Below, one piece after another: positions 52,479 to 61,761 of a stretch of 64,000 bases of DNA. The translations under genes were made by a program, and so were the position numbers. The stretch comes from Hanamia caeni (lineage in GTDB: Bacteria > Bacteroidota > Bacteroidia > Chitinophagales > Chitinophagaceae): contig NZ_RJJR01000014.1 in assembly GCF_003721595.1 (NCBI RefSeq), forward strand, positions 62,001-126,000. The letters are read 5' to 3'. The first letter of the stretch is position 1, and every line of letters starts with the position of its first letter. Under the pieces are notes generated by a model. It ran no database searches. It saw only the letters and a program-made list of their open reading frames with translations, and was not told the DNA's origin.

Positions 52479-53690
52479 ATGAATTTACATGAATACCAGG
52501 CTAAGGAATTATTGAAAAGATACAACGTTCCGGTGCAGGAAGGCATAGCATGCAGCACGATTTCTGAAGCGGAAGATGCATATCGGTTTATTAATAGCGA
52601 GTATGGTAGCAAGTTTGCGGTAATTAAAGCCCAGATTCATGCAGGGGGTCGTGGCAAAGGAAAAATTAAAGGAACAGAGCAAAAGGGAGTGGCCGTCGCA
52701 AAAAGCCTTGAAGACGTAAAAACGATCGCGCAAAATTTATTGGGAGGCACCTTAATCACCGTTCAAACCGGGGAAGCCGGAAAGGTGGTAAATAAAATTC
52801 TCGTTGCCCAGGATGTGTATTATGATGGAGCCGAGCCGGTGAAGGAATTTTATTTATCAATATTGATGGACAGGTCCAAAGGAAGAAATGTAATAATGTA
52901 TAGTACCGAGGGTGGCGTTAATATAGAAGATGTCGCTCATGATACGCCCGAAAAAATTTTTAAGGAATGGATTCATCCGGGTGGAGGCGTGCAGCCATTC
53001 CAGGCGCGTAAGATTGCTTTCAATCTTGGCCTCAGCGGAACCTCATTTAAAAACTGCGTAAAATTTGTAACTAATTTATATAATGCTTATGTAGGCCTCG
53101 ATTGCAGCATGCTTGAAATAAATCCTATGTTTAAAACAAGCGATGGAAAATTAATAGCTGTAGATTGTAAAATGAATATCGATGATAATGCGCTGTTGCG
53201 CCATCCTGATATAGCAGCGTTGCGCGACGTGAGCGAAGAAGACCCTACCGAAGTGGAGGCTGCAAAATTTAATTTGAATTTTGTAAAACTTGATGGCAAT
53301 GTGGGTTGTATGGTAAACGGTGCGGGGCTTGCAATGGCTACCATGGACATGATAAAACTGAGTGGTGGAGAACCTGCAAACTTCCTGGACGTAGGTGGCA
53401 CTGCCAATGCACAAACCGTTGAAGCAGGATTCCGCATTATTTTAAAAGATCCAAAAGTGAAAGCCATCCTGATAAATATTTTTGGCGGTATCGTTCGCTG
53501 CGATCGTGTAGCGCAGGGCGTTATAGACGCTTATCAATCGATTGGCGATATCAAAATACCTATCATTGTTCGCCTGCAGGGAACAAATGCAGAAGTGGCC
53601 AAAGACCTGATTGATAAAAGCGGGCTGAAAGTAGAATCTGCAATTTTATTGAGCGAAGCTGCTGATCTGGTGAATAAGGCGGTTGCCTGA
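52479..53690 (+). CDS. sucC: Succinyl-CoA ligase (ADP-forming) beta subunit
   Basis: From ATG at 52479 the protein has 403 residues and begins with the family start MNLHEYQAKELLKRYNVPV; the TTG at 52449 is not needed. The ATP-grasp domain has KAQIHAGGRGKGKIKG and MLEINPMFKT, and the C-terminal CoA-ligase part has NIFGGIVRCDRVAQG and RLQGTNAEVAKDLI. It makes ATP or GTP in the citrate cycle together with SucD, which is not adjacent here. TATCTTCG at 52456-52463 is a near match to a -7 box. Confidence 0.95.
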   Translation: MNLHEYQAKELLKRYNVPVQEGIACSTISEAEDAYRFINSEYGSKFAVIKAQIHAGGRGKGKIKGTEQKGVAVAKSLEDVKTIAQNLLGGTLITVQTGEAGKVVNKILVAQDVYYDGAEPVKEFYLSILMDRSKGRNVIMYSTEGGVNIEDVAHDTPEKIFKEWIHPGGGVQPFQARKIAFNLGLSGTSFKNCVKFVTNLYNAYVGLDCSMLEINPMFKTSDGKLIAVDCKMNIDDNALLRHPDIAALRDVSEEDPTEVEAAKFNLNFVKLDGNVGCMVNGAGLAMATMDMIKLSGGEPANFLDVGGTANAQTVEAGFRIILKDPKVKAILINIFGGIVRCDRVAQGVIDAYQSIGDIKIPIIVRLQGTNAEVAKDLIDKSGLKVESAILLSEAADLVNKAVA

Positions 53691-53831
53691 TTTCAGTTTA
53701 TTTGAAGAAAAATTATAAAACTCCTTAAAAGCTTTCCATACATAATCCATCGTTTTACCGGAATAAAAACACCGGTATTTGTTCGTTTGCTGTCAGTGGA
53801 TTTTCACCAATTCCAGCTTTAAAAAAAATTA

Positions 53832-54245
53832 TTAACTCTCCAGTTGCTTGTCAAAATATTTTTTGAGTAAAAATATCTGCACCATTACTGCGCTGGCTGC
53901 TAACAGAATTACATAAGCTGTTAGAAACGAAATCCTGAAATTAGGAAAAAGCTTTTCAAGCTGGCTTAATCTGAACCATGAAAAATTAACTTCAAACACA
54001 GGAGCCTGCGTATTTGAATTAAAGAAAGAATAAATAAAAATTGCGATAATTCCTGTAAATATTATGAACCATGTCCGCTTAGAGAAAATGGGTTTGTACA
54101 TTATTTCCCTGCTTTTTTGTGATGCATAAATTCCACTCATCACGTTTTGCGTAAAATCGGGCGATGGCGATTCAATTTCGCTATTCATCATCATTCGCTC
54201 CACCAGTTTTTCTATATTTTGATCTTCTTTATTTTCCATAACCAT
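53832..54245 (-). CDS. Small membrane protein, probable anti-sigma partner of the ECF sigma factor
   Basis: A 137-residue protein with two membrane helices (about 57-73 and 104-127) and a charged N-terminal cytoplasmic part of about 50 residues (LVERMMMNSEIESPSPDFT). The start at 54245 lies 17 nt inside the 3' end of the sigma gene; a second Met at 54239 is possible. The overlap and the acidic helical N-terminus suggest an anti-sigma role, but no known anti-sigma domain is recognisable. Confidence 0.7.
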   Translation of the reverse strand: MVMENKEDQNIEKLVERMMMNSEIESPSPDFTQNVMSGIYASQKSREIMYKPIFSKRTWFIIFTGIIAIFIYSFFNSNTQAPVFEVNFSWFRLSQLEKLFPNFRISFLTAYVILLAASAVMVQIFLLKKYFDKQLES

Positions 54246-54810
54246 CTATTATTTCAGGCTCAATTTTTAGTTTAAAAAGACCAGCTAATTTCTTTCTTGC
54301 TCTATAGAGTTTGATTTTTAAATTATTCTCATTGATCTTCATAATCTGTGAAATTTCCTTCAAAGAATTTTCATGAAAATAATAAAGAGTAACCAGGAAT
54401 CTGTCTTCCTCATCAAGTGAGGCAATACACTCCTGAACCATTTTTTTTCTTTCCACTTCTTCTATCGTTTCCACAGCACTCATTATCGATCTTACTTCAC
54501 GCTCAGTAAATTCATTCAATTCAAGAAATAAGCGGTTTTTCTTTTGCTTTTTTAACCTGTCCAGGCAATTGTTATAAGTCACCTTGTAGAGCCACGTCGA
54601 AAATTTTGATTCGCCTTTAAAGCTTTGTAATGACTTAAAAATTTTTATAAAAGTATCCTGCGCCGCTTCTTCTGCTTCCTCTCTTTGCTGAAGCATTTTC
54701 AAAGATAAATTAAAAACAAAATCCTTATACCGATCTACCAGTATTGCATATGCACTGGTATTTCCATCTTTAACAAGATTGATATAATCGAGATCGTTTA
54801 ATTTATCCAT
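54229..54810 (-). CDS. ECF RNA polymerase sigma factor (second locus)
   Basis: A 193-residue ECF sigma factor. Region 2 covers about 18-92 (AYAILVDRYKDFVFNLSLKM, EEAAQDTFIKIFKSLQSF, FSTWLYKVTYNNCLDRLKK), and region 4 covers about 130-180 (DEEDRFLVTLYYFHENSLKEISQIMKI-type helix-turn-helix). The start is ATG at 54810. The partner gene overlaps its end. A DUF6249 membrane gene diverges 134 bp away and may belong to its regulon. Confidence 0.92.
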   Translation of the reverse strand: MDKLNDLDYINLVKDGNTSAYAILVDRYKDFVFNLSLKMLQQREEAEEAAQDTFIKIFKSLQSFKGESKFSTWLYKVTYNNCLDRLKKQKKNRLFLELNEFTEREVRSIMSAVETIEEVERKKMVQECIASLDEEDRFLVTLYYFHENSLKEISQIMKINENNLKIKLYRARKKLAGLFKLKIEPEIIDGYGK

Positions 54811-54944
54811 GAATTTTTTTTGGACGATTTATTCAGGCTGCCGGTTACATCTTTTAAATATTTTTATCAAAACGTAACCAAATTAAAATATTGGCGTCAC
54901 AATCTCTGAACACATTTAAAACTAAAATTTAAACCTCTTTTTTT

Positions 54945-55310
54945 ATGGAAGCAATTATTACAGTAAGCCTTTTTCTAATGATATTTGGGATCTTTTATCT
55001 TTTTTTATCTACGCGCAACAAAGAGCGTTTGGCGCTGATTGAAAAAGGTGTTGACGCAAGAATATTTATCAAAGGAAAAAGCGCCACCAATAACATTGGA
55101 AAAATCATCATTTTAAATTTAGCGCTTCTTCTGATGGGCATCGGAATTGGCGTTTTTATAGGATTGATTTTATCCACGTTTACTTCTATGAATAATGGTG
55201 CTGCTTATTCAGCCACTATTTTCACAATGGCCGGAGTTGGGTTATTTATCGGTTTTTATATGACGAAAAAGCTTGACCAGGAGAAGCTAAGCGATAGTCA
55301 AACTTTATAG
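54945..55310 (+). CDS. DUF6249-type small membrane protein
   Basis: A 121-residue protein with three hydrophobic segments (about 4-20, 49-72 and 83-103) and a short conserved linker RNKERLALIEKGVDARIF typical of DUF6249 proteins. The function is unknown. It is divergent from the second ECF sigma gene, next to which this family often sits in Bacteroidota. Its last 6 nt overlap the end of the convergent oxidoreductase gene. Confidence 0.8.
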   Translation: MEAIITVSLFLMIFGIFYLFLSTRNKERLALIEKGVDARIFIKGKSATNNIGKIIILNLALLLMGIGIGVFIGLILSTFTSMNNGAAYSATIFTMAGVGLFIGFYMTKKLDQEKLSDSQTL

Positions 55311-56420
55311 ATCCAATTTAATTTTTTGCGCAGATTTGCAGGCTTTATAAATAGCGTCGATAATTTTGAGATCTTTGACTGCCTCTTCTCCATCCACGGG
55401 AACAACAGGTTTTTTATCTCTCAAAATAATATCGGCCATTTCATCCATCTGCACGGTTTGATGAGTGACGATGGGCGCATCAATTGGTCCTTTGTTCGTT
55501 CTTCCTTTGATGGGGCCATAGCCGGTTGCGGGGTCTAATTCAGCAAAACCCTTTGTTCCATTCAGGAAAAATTTGTCCAGGTTATTCATACTGTACGTTG
55601 AGAGGCAGGAAGCCACTGCACCCCCGGGAAATCCGAATTGAAACTGGATAGTCTCATCCACTCCTGGTTTAAATTTTTCAGGATTGTTTTTGGTTTCTTC
55701 AGCGGTTACCCAAATGGGATCTTCACCAATCATATACCGTGATCCGTTTATCGAATAAATACCGATGTCCATCATGGCCCCGCCACCTGAAAGTTGTTTG
55801 TTGAGCCGCCATTGATTGGGGTCGCCGATGGTGAAGCCGCTTAAACCTTGGAAAAAGAGAATTTTTCCAAAATCGCCGGCCTTACGCATCTTAATAATTT
55901 CCAAAGTGTGGGGTTCAAAATGCATTCTATATCCTACCAATAATTTTACGTTTGCTTTTTTGCAGGCGTCAACCATTTCCTGCCCTTCCTTCGCATTTAT
56001 CGCCATAGGCTTTTCACAAATAACATGCTTCCCTGCTTTCGCTACGCGTATCACTTCGTCGTGATGAAGTGCATTTGGCGTTATCACATACACCGCATCA
56101 ATATCCGGGTTGTTTTTAATGTTGTCAAAGTTTAAATAGTTGTAACAGTTTTTTTCCGGGATGTTGTATTTGGATTGCCAGTCTTTAATTTTTGACGGCG
56201 TGCCGCTGATAGCGCCCACTAATTTTGCTTTGGTACAGCTTCGCATCGCTTCTGCCACGCGGGTTCCATAGCTGCCAAGCCCCATAATTGCTACCCGCAA
56301 TATTTTTTCATCAGAAGATTTTGGATTGAAAATGTTCCCTGTAGCCATTGCTGAGTTTACAAAAGGGAATGCGAGTGAGGCGGCGGCCATTTTACCTAAA
56401 AAATCACGTCTTGAATTCAT
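55305..56420 (-). CDS. Gfo/Idh/MocA-family oxidoreductase with Tat signal
   Basis: A 371-residue oxidoreductase that probably acts in the periplasm. The N-terminus NSRRDFLGKMAAASLAFPFV is a twin-arginine signal, as in glucose-fructose oxidoreductase. The Rossmann motif is VAIMGLGSYGTRVAEAM, followed by VITPNALHHDEVIRVAKAG and the EKP motif HVICEKPMA. The C-terminal domain has GGGAMMDIGIYSINGSRY. The substrate is probably a sugar. Its end overlaps the DUF6249 gene by 6 nt; upstream lies a 271-bp gap without repeats. Confidence 0.9.
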   Translation of the reverse strand: MNSRRDFLGKMAAASLAFPFVNSAMATGNIFNPKSSDEKILRVAIMGLGSYGTRVAEAMRSCTKAKLVGAISGTPSKIKDWQSKYNIPEKNCYNYLNFDNIKNNPDIDAVYVITPNALHHDEVIRVAKAGKHVICEKPMAINAKEGQEMVDACKKANVKLLVGYRMHFEPHTLEIIKMRKAGDFGKILFFQGLSGFTIGDPNQWRLNKQLSGGGAMMDIGIYSINGSRYMIGEDPIWVTAEETKNNPEKFKPGVDETIQFQFGFPGGAVASCLSTYSMNNLDKFFLNGTKGFAELDPATGYGPIKGRTNKGPIDAPIVTHQTVQMDEMADIILRDKKPVVPVDGEEAVKDLKIIDAIYKACKSAQKIKLDL

Positions 56421-56691
56421 GATGGTTTTTGTTTAAATATATAAATTTATTTGTTATTGGCGGGCTATGGCTTCAATTTTTTGCGGTTATCTACTTAAAA
56501 TGGAATCGTACAATTGCGGGCTGCACAGTGAAATCCACATTCCACTTCATTAAATGCCAACAAATCTTAAAAAAAATACCGTTAAGGCAATTTTAACAGT
56601 TTCGTTTCGTTCATAACTGGTGAGCATGACGCACTTTCTGCTGTGAAGTAGCAAAATAATATTCAATATCATACTCCTTGAATGCCGCCTG

Positions 56692-57531
56692 ATGAAACGT
56701 AAAAGCGAAAAGACCACCATTTTATTTGTCAATAAAAATGCACAGGCTTTTAAACCTATCCAGGTTTCGAGTGGCCTTATTTTACATTGGAAAAAATACA
56801 TCGCCGGAATCATTGTTTCCTTTGCGGTATTGCTAGGCGCTGTAGTATATCTTATTTCTCTCCAAAATGAACAGGTGCAAAAGCAGCTTTTTCTTTCCAA
56901 CAGGATACATTATATCCGTTCAACGTTTTCAGGAGTAGACACGAGCGCTATGAAAGAAAAGTTTTTGAAAATAGACAAAGAGCTCTCAGGCATAAACGAA
57001 TTTTTGAAGGCGCGCGGAATTAAGCCTGTGGTCAAAGGCGGGGAAGGTGGCGAAAGTGATGATGCCGTTTTATCCGGGGATGAAATCAGTGATTTTTATA
57101 TAAAATATTTGAACAGGCTTAGCTATGATTTTTCACACACGCCGCTTGGCCTGCCTTCTTATGGTAGAATCACTTCCACGTTCGGGCATCGTGAAAATCC
57201 TTTTGGCGGCGCCAATGTTGAGACCCACAAAGGCCTTGATATTGCCGGACCTTTTGGCTCGCCGGTAAAAGCAATGGCTGTTGGAACAGTAGAGTTTGCC
57301 GGAACCCGCGGCGGTTTTGGAAATTGCATTATGCTAAAGCATGCAAATGGGTTCGAAACCCTTTACGGCCATTTGTCCCAAATTATGGTAAGGGTAGGGC
57401 AGAAGGTGAGCATCGGGCAAGTGATTGGAAAAATAGGATCTACCGGCCGGTCCACAGGCCCGCATCTTCACTATGAAATTCATAAAAACGGTCAAAAAAT
57501 AAATCCTCAATCATTTTTAACTCTTAAGTAA
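56692..57531 (+). CDS. Membrane-anchored M23 peptidoglycan endopeptidase
   Basis: A 279-residue protein with one N-terminal membrane helix (about 33-53), a coiled-coil-like linker and a C-terminal LytM/M23 domain (about 155-279). Zinc ligands are visible in VETHKGLDIAGPFG (H and D) and GPHLHYEIH (HxH). The linker GITSTFGHRENPFGG-like stretch is typical of cell-shape peptidases. The bactofilin gene starts 1 nt after its stop. M23/bactofilin pairs shape the wall in other bacteria, so a role in cell form is likely. Confidence 0.92.
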   Translation: MKRKSEKTTILFVNKNAQAFKPIQVSSGLILHWKKYIAGIIVSFAVLLGAVVYLISLQNEQVQKQLFLSNRIHYIRSTFSGVDTSAMKEKFLKIDKELSGINEFLKARGIKPVVKGGEGGESDDAVLSGDEISDFYIKYLNRLSYDFSHTPLGLPSYGRITSTFGHRENPFGGANVETHKGLDIAGPFGSPVKAMAVGTVEFAGTRGGFGNCIMLKHANGFETLYGHLSQIMVRVGQKVSIGQVIGKIGSTGRSTGPHLHYEIHKNGQKINPQSFLTLK

Positions 57532-57532
57532 C

Positions 57533-57943
57533 ATGTTTAAAAAAAGCAAAGAAAATCAGCCATTAGAAATCAACCAGCAGGAAATATCTACCATCATTGG
57601 TGAAGGCTATATTTTTACCGGCGAACTGCGTGGCGCTTCAGTGATAAGAATTGAGGGCACTGTTGTTGGAAACATCAATGTGGAAGGCGGAGTGATATTG
57701 GGCGAGAAAGGAAAAGTTGAGGGTGATATCATCACACGTTCGGCTATCATTTTTGGCACAATAAACGGGAATGTAAAAACCGTTCAGCTTGAAATAAAGA
57801 AGACAGGGCTGGTGAATGGAGATATTTCTACTGATTCGCTGGAAATAGAGCTGGGAGCGCAATACAACGGTAAATTAAACATGCGCAGGCCGCAGTTGGT
57901 GGAATCTAATGAGGCAGAATTGCCTGCAAAAAAAGCTTCCTGA
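57533..57943 (+). CDS. Bactofilin (polymer-forming cytoskeletal protein)
   Basis: A 136-residue bactofilin. The central beta-helix (about 22-115) shows the repeated short strands of the family: GEGYIFTGELRGASVIRIEG, GNINVEGGVILGEKGKVEGD and GNVKTVQLEIKKTGLVNGD. Charged disordered tails flank it. It polymerises without nucleotide at the inner membrane. It is co-translated with the M23 peptidase 1 nt upstream, which it probably positions. Confidence 0.93.
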   Translation: MFKKSKENQPLEINQQEISTIIGEGYIFTGELRGASVIRIEGTVVGNINVEGGVILGEKGKVEGDIITRSAIIFGTINGNVKTVQLEIKKTGLVNGDISTDSLEIELGAQYNGKLNMRRPQLVESNEAELPAKKAS

Positions 57944-57991
57944 TTTGTCAGGTATAAGCGCTATGAGATTTCTTTTTTCAAAAGAATGTTG

Positions 57992-58029
57992 ATTAATAAA
58001 GCAACAAATAGTTTCCTTTTTATTTTAGG
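57992..58029 (+). repeat. Dispersed intergenic AT-rich element, copy 12
   Basis: ATTAATAAAGCAACAAATA, spacer, CCTTTTTATTTTAGG. It lies in the 90-bp gap between the convergent bactofilin and sugar isomerase genes. Confidence 0.65.
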
Positions 58030-58033
58030 CTTA

Positions 58034-58945
58034 TCAGAAACCCCAGCCCTTCATAACTTTGAGATCATAAGCCGCAGCGTCCATCGGGTTTAAATCGGGG
58101 TAATCTTCCTGTTCGACAATAAAATATTTTATTCCGGATTTCCGTGCATAATCTACGATTTGCTTTACGGGGATTACGCCTTTTCCGAGCGGGCAGCTTT
58201 CATATTCATTTCCTTTTTGTGGTGGCGGCTCTTTTTTCATTTCATCTTTTACGTGCATCGAAAAAAATCTTCCGGGATATTTTTTTAAATAATCCATTGC
58301 CCGTCCGCCAGGCTCATACATGTTGCCGGTATCTATTTGTTGCCATACAAGATTTTTATCAGAAGATTGAAGTAATAAGTCGTACAACACAGTGCCATCA
58401 AGGCTGTGATTAAATTCATAGTTTTCATTATGATAGGCAAAATGAAGCCCGGTGTTTTTACAAAGCTGCCCGGTTTTATTGAACATATCCATATAATGCC
58501 TGAAGTCGTTCATGTTAGTGCAAAGGCTTTCATCCACTCCGGGGCTTATCAGGTATTTCATACCAACAGCCTTTGAATCTGCAATAGTCTTTTTCCATTC
58601 GTCAGTAAAATCGTGAGCAGATTTATTCCATTGACTGGCTCCAAGAAAACTATGACCGCTTTCCATTATCAAACCATTATCGCTTAATATTTTTTTAAAA
58701 TCCGGGATGGAATATCCATAAAACTTGCCATTTTCATATCCCGCATGCTCCACATATTTATAGCCCATTTTTGCCAGCTTTTCAAGGGTTCCGGCAGGGT
58801 TTTTTGCCATATCGCTTCTTACAGAATACAATTGTATTCCCAGGATAATTTTTTTCTCTTTGCCATTGCCGAGAGACGGTAAAAAAGATGCGCCAGCCAA
58901 AGCAAGGCTACCATTTCTTATAAAAGTACGACGGGAGATATTCAT
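58034..58945 (-). CDS. Sugar phosphate isomerase/epimerase (xylose-isomerase-like TIM barrel), Tat signal
   Basis: A 303-residue protein with a twin-arginine signal (NISRRTFIRNGSLALAGASF) and an AP_endonuc_2/xylose-isomerase-like barrel. Metal-binding stretches are ESGHSFLGAS, GLHFAYHNENYEF, LVWQQIDTGNMYEPGG and FFSMHVKDEM, ending YFIVEQEDYP. Related proteins act on sugars or inositols and often sit with Gfo/Idh/MocA enzymes, one of which is 1.6 kb away. The substrate is unknown. Confidence 0.87.
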   Translation of the reverse strand: MNISRRTFIRNGSLALAGASFLPSLGNGKEKKIILGIQLYSVRSDMAKNPAGTLEKLAKMGYKYVEHAGYENGKFYGYSIPDFKKILSDNGLIMESGHSFLGASQWNKSAHDFTDEWKKTIADSKAVGMKYLISPGVDESLCTNMNDFRHYMDMFNKTGQLCKNTGLHFAYHNENYEFNHSLDGTVLYDLLLQSSDKNLVWQQIDTGNMYEPGGRAMDYLKKYPGRFFSMHVKDEMKKEPPPQKGNEYESCPLGKGVIPVKQIVDYARKSGIKYFIVEQEDYPDLNPMDAAAYDLKVMKGWGF

Positions 58946-59121
58946 GATTGATGGTTGGTTTTAGGAATGGATTTTAAAAGTAAAAAAAATCCGGCGAAGC
59001 GGAATATGTTTTTTCAAAGCACAACTGCTGCCAAAAAAGCAAAATTGTTTTACCGCGTATCTTTCGTCTGCTTAAACCACTTCTTTAACGAAATTAATTT
59101 TCGTTTACCCCTAGCCGTTAT

Positions 59122-59160
59122 ACCGGTAAATCAATAAATAGAGTTGATTTTTATTCTGTT
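59122..59160 (+). repeat. Dispersed intergenic AT-rich element, copy 13
   Basis: ACCGGTAAATCAATAAATA, spacer, GATTTTTATTCTGTT. It lies 17 nt beyond the permease stop, between two minus-strand genes and reading against them. Confidence 0.65.
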
Positions 59161-59176
59161 GTTTCGCTGAGATTTT

Positions 59177-61609
59177 TTACTCGCTTCTCAGACTATTTAC
59201 CGGATTGGCGACCGCCGCTTTTATTGCCTGGAAGCTGATGGTAATGATGGCTATCAAAAATGCTATAGCTCCTGCGATTACAAATATCCACCAACTCACA
59301 TCGATACGATAGGCAAAGTTTTGCAACCATTTGTTCAATACCCACCAGCCGATAGGAAAGGCTATCAGCGCTGCAATCAGTACAAGTTTCAAAAAGTCTT
59401 TGGATAACATCGTTGTAACGTCGGTAATTGAGGCGCCCAAAATTTTTCTGATGCCAATCTCCTTGGTGCGTTGCATGGAGGCATAAGTTACGAGGCCGAA
59501 AAGCCCGAGGCATGCAATGAGTATGGCAAGTATGGAAAATGTGATAGAGAGGCCACCCATTTTTTGTTCTGCCTGGTAGATTTTGTTGAAGTCTGCATCC
59601 ATAAAAGAATATTGAAAAGGCTGGCCAGGCGCTACTTTTTGATAGATGTTTTGTATCGAAGCGATGAGTTTGCTTATATCAGTAGTATTTACGCGAAAAG
59701 CGAGATTTCCATTTTGCGGAGACAATACGAAAACCAAAGGCGTTACAGGATCATGCAATGAATTAAAGTTGAAATCTTTTACAACTCCTATAATATGATA
59801 TTTGGTAATGCTATCTTTTGAAAAATTATCCATATAATAAAGCGGCTTATTGATGGCGTCATGCAATCCGGCAATCTTTGCAAAAGATTCATTAATGATG
59901 ATGCCTGATGAATCCGTTGGAAAATCTTTTGAAAAGTTTCTTCCTTCTGCCATCTTCATTCCAAGCGTTGGGATATAATTTTCATCCACCTTCCATATTT
60001 GCGTGCTGATAGCCGTTTTTGTATCGCCGGTAGCAGTTGGGAAAAGCGGGCTGTCGCTGCGCCATCCCGATGTGGGCAGATATCCGCTCATGGTAGCATT
60101 TTGTACCCCACTCAGATTGAGGGCTTCATTTTTAAAAACGGTTGCCTCATTCCCAAGCGCATTTATATTTTTAATTATTAAAACGTGGTCGCGGTTGTAG
60201 CCTATATTTTTATTATTAATATAATTGAGCTGTGAATAAATCACTAGTGTGCCGATGATAAGAAATATTGAAATGGCGAATTGGAAAATAACGAGGCCGC
60301 TGCGCAGCCAGCCTGCTTTAAAACCCGTTGCCACTTTTCCTTTAAGAACAGCAACGGGCTTGAACGAAGAAAGGAAAAATGCAGGATAAATGCCGGCGAG
60401 GAGGCCAACAATGATAGTCAGAAATGCCAGTGAAGATACCAGCCATGAAGAAAAAAATGCCTGTCTGGTCAATTGTTTCCCGCTGAGCATATTGAAATAT
60501 GGCAATAGTAGCAGCGCGATAGCAACAGCTAAAATCATTGAAATAAGGCTGATCAACATCGATTCAGTGAGAAATTGAGTGATTAGATTTTTTCGCAATG
60601 AACCCAACACTTTTCTTACGCCTACTTCGCGCGCGCGCCCTGATGACCGGGCAGTTGACAGGTTCATAAAGTTTACACAAGCTATCATTAAAATAAAAAA
60701 AGCGATAACTGAAAATATGTAGACATACTGGATGTTACCATTTGCTTCCAATTCGCCATTCTTATGTGAATACAAATGAATCTTCCTCAGCGGTGTTAAA
60801 GTGTAATGCAAATAATTCCCCTGTTTTAAAAACTCTTCTTTTGTAAGATTAAGCGATTTAAAAACCGGCTCTACATATTTCATTACAAAATCGTCTAACC
60901 GCGTAGCTAACTTATCAGCATTTGCCTGTTTGCCTAATACAATGTAGGTGTTGAAATTATTGCTTGCCCATTGATTTATCTCATACGGCGCCAGCTTGCC
61001 ATACATCGGAATAAAAAAATCATAATGAAAATGCGATTGCCTTGGTACATCTTCAATTACACCCGTAATTTGATAAAGTGAAGTGTCGTTGATGGTAAGT
61101 GTCTTCCCAACTACATTGGTAAGGCTGGTTTTAGGAAAATATTTTTCAGCAATCGTTTTTGTAATCACTACCGAATTAGGATTTACAAGCGCCGTGTGGG
61201 GATTGCCGGCAATCATGGGTAAGGTAAACACATCAAACAAGGTGGAATCAGTAAGTATTACCCTGTCTTCCTTTACATTCTGATTTTCTTTTTTTACCAA
61301 AAAGCCGCCGTGGTCGCGAAAACGAACATATTGCTTCACTTCCGGAAAATTATCTTTCAAGGCCGCCCCCATAGGATCGGGCGTTTGTGCCAGATCAAAA
61401 TGATGTCCGCCAAACCTGATGTCTGCGTTGATACGATATATCTGTGAAAATTTTTTGTTGTAATGATCGTAATTCAACTCATCGGCAACATACAAAATGA
61501 TAAGAAGGCAGGTAGCAAGGCCACATGCAAGGCCAAAGATGTTGATAGCAGAAAAGCCTTTATTTTTCAGCAGATTTCTAAAGGCCGTTTTAAAATAATT
61601 TTTGAACAT
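59177..61609 (-). CDS. MacB-like ABC permease without adjacent ATPase
   Basis: An 810-residue permease with the same plan as the one at 44006. The start is FKNYFKTAFRNLLKNKGFSA; the first FtsX block lies at about 285-420 (ARSSGRAREVGVRKVLGSL), and the last block near 690-810 (VTYASMQRTKEIGIRKILGA) ends ANPVNSLRSE. No ATPase or adaptor gene is nearby, so it probably borrows them, perhaps from 46481 and 47404. Its upstream region carries the same paired sites and TGG as that exporter operon, which supports shared control. Confidence 0.9.
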   Translation of the reverse strand: MFKNYFKTAFRNLLKNKGFSAINIFGLACGLATCLLIILYVADELNYDHYNKKFSQIYRINADIRFGGHHFDLAQTPDPMGAALKDNFPEVKQYVRFRDHGGFLVKKENQNVKEDRVILTDSTLFDVFTLPMIAGNPHTALVNPNSVVITKTIAEKYFPKTSLTNVVGKTLTINDTSLYQITGVIEDVPRQSHFHYDFFIPMYGKLAPYEINQWASNNFNTYIVLGKQANADKLATRLDDFVMKYVEPVFKSLNLTKEEFLKQGNYLHYTLTPLRKIHLYSHKNGELEANGNIQYVYIFSVIAFFILMIACVNFMNLSTARSSGRAREVGVRKVLGSLRKNLITQFLTESMLISLISMILAVAIALLLLPYFNMLSGKQLTRQAFFSSWLVSSLAFLTIIVGLLAGIYPAFFLSSFKPVAVLKGKVATGFKAGWLRSGLVIFQFAISIFLIIGTLVIYSQLNYINNKNIGYNRDHVLIIKNINALGNEATVFKNEALNLSGVQNATMSGYLPTSGWRSDSPLFPTATGDTKTAISTQIWKVDENYIPTLGMKMAEGRNFSKDFPTDSSGIIINESFAKIAGLHDAINKPLYYMDNFSKDSITKYHIIGVVKDFNFNSLHDPVTPLVFVLSPQNGNLAFRVNTTDISKLIASIQNIYQKVAPGQPFQYSFMDADFNKIYQAEQKMGGLSITFSILAILIACLGLFGLVTYASMQRTKEIGIRKILGASITDVTTMLSKDFLKLVLIAALIAFPIGWWVLNKWLQNFAYRIDVSWWIFVIAGAIAFLIAIITISFQAIKAAVANPVNSLRSE

Positions 61610-61639
61610 CTTATTTCGTTTATCGGTGACTGTTATATA

Positions 61640-61677
61640 TAGTAGAGCAGCAAATACTTATTTTTTTTTATTTTGAA
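61640..61677 (+). repeat. Dispersed intergenic AT-rich element, copy 14
   Basis: TAGTAGAGCAGCAAATA, spacer, TTATTTTTTTTTATTTTG. It would lie in the mRNA leader of the permease at 61609, in reverse sense. Confidence 0.55.
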
Positions 61678-61691
61678 TTATCAATTCATGG

Positions 61692-61708
61692 CTGAAAAAA
61701 TTAAACCA
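61692..61708 (-). promoter_or_regulatory. Candidate sigma-54 promoter of the permease at 61609
   Basis: On the minus strand this reads TGGTTTAATTTTTTCAG. Only TGG of the -24 element is kept and the -12 part (TTTTC) is weak, but it is exactly 53 nt from the paired sites, as at the two other loci. Confidence 0.38.
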
Positions 61709-61761
61709 TTTTCGTTTTAAGTATAAATCAATAATTTAAAAATTATAAAAGCATTTTACGT

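Noticed and set aside
53756..53777. TACCGG/CCGGTA hairpin after sucC as terminator
   Set aside because: The stem is only 6 bp with a 10-nt loop and no clean U-run follows.
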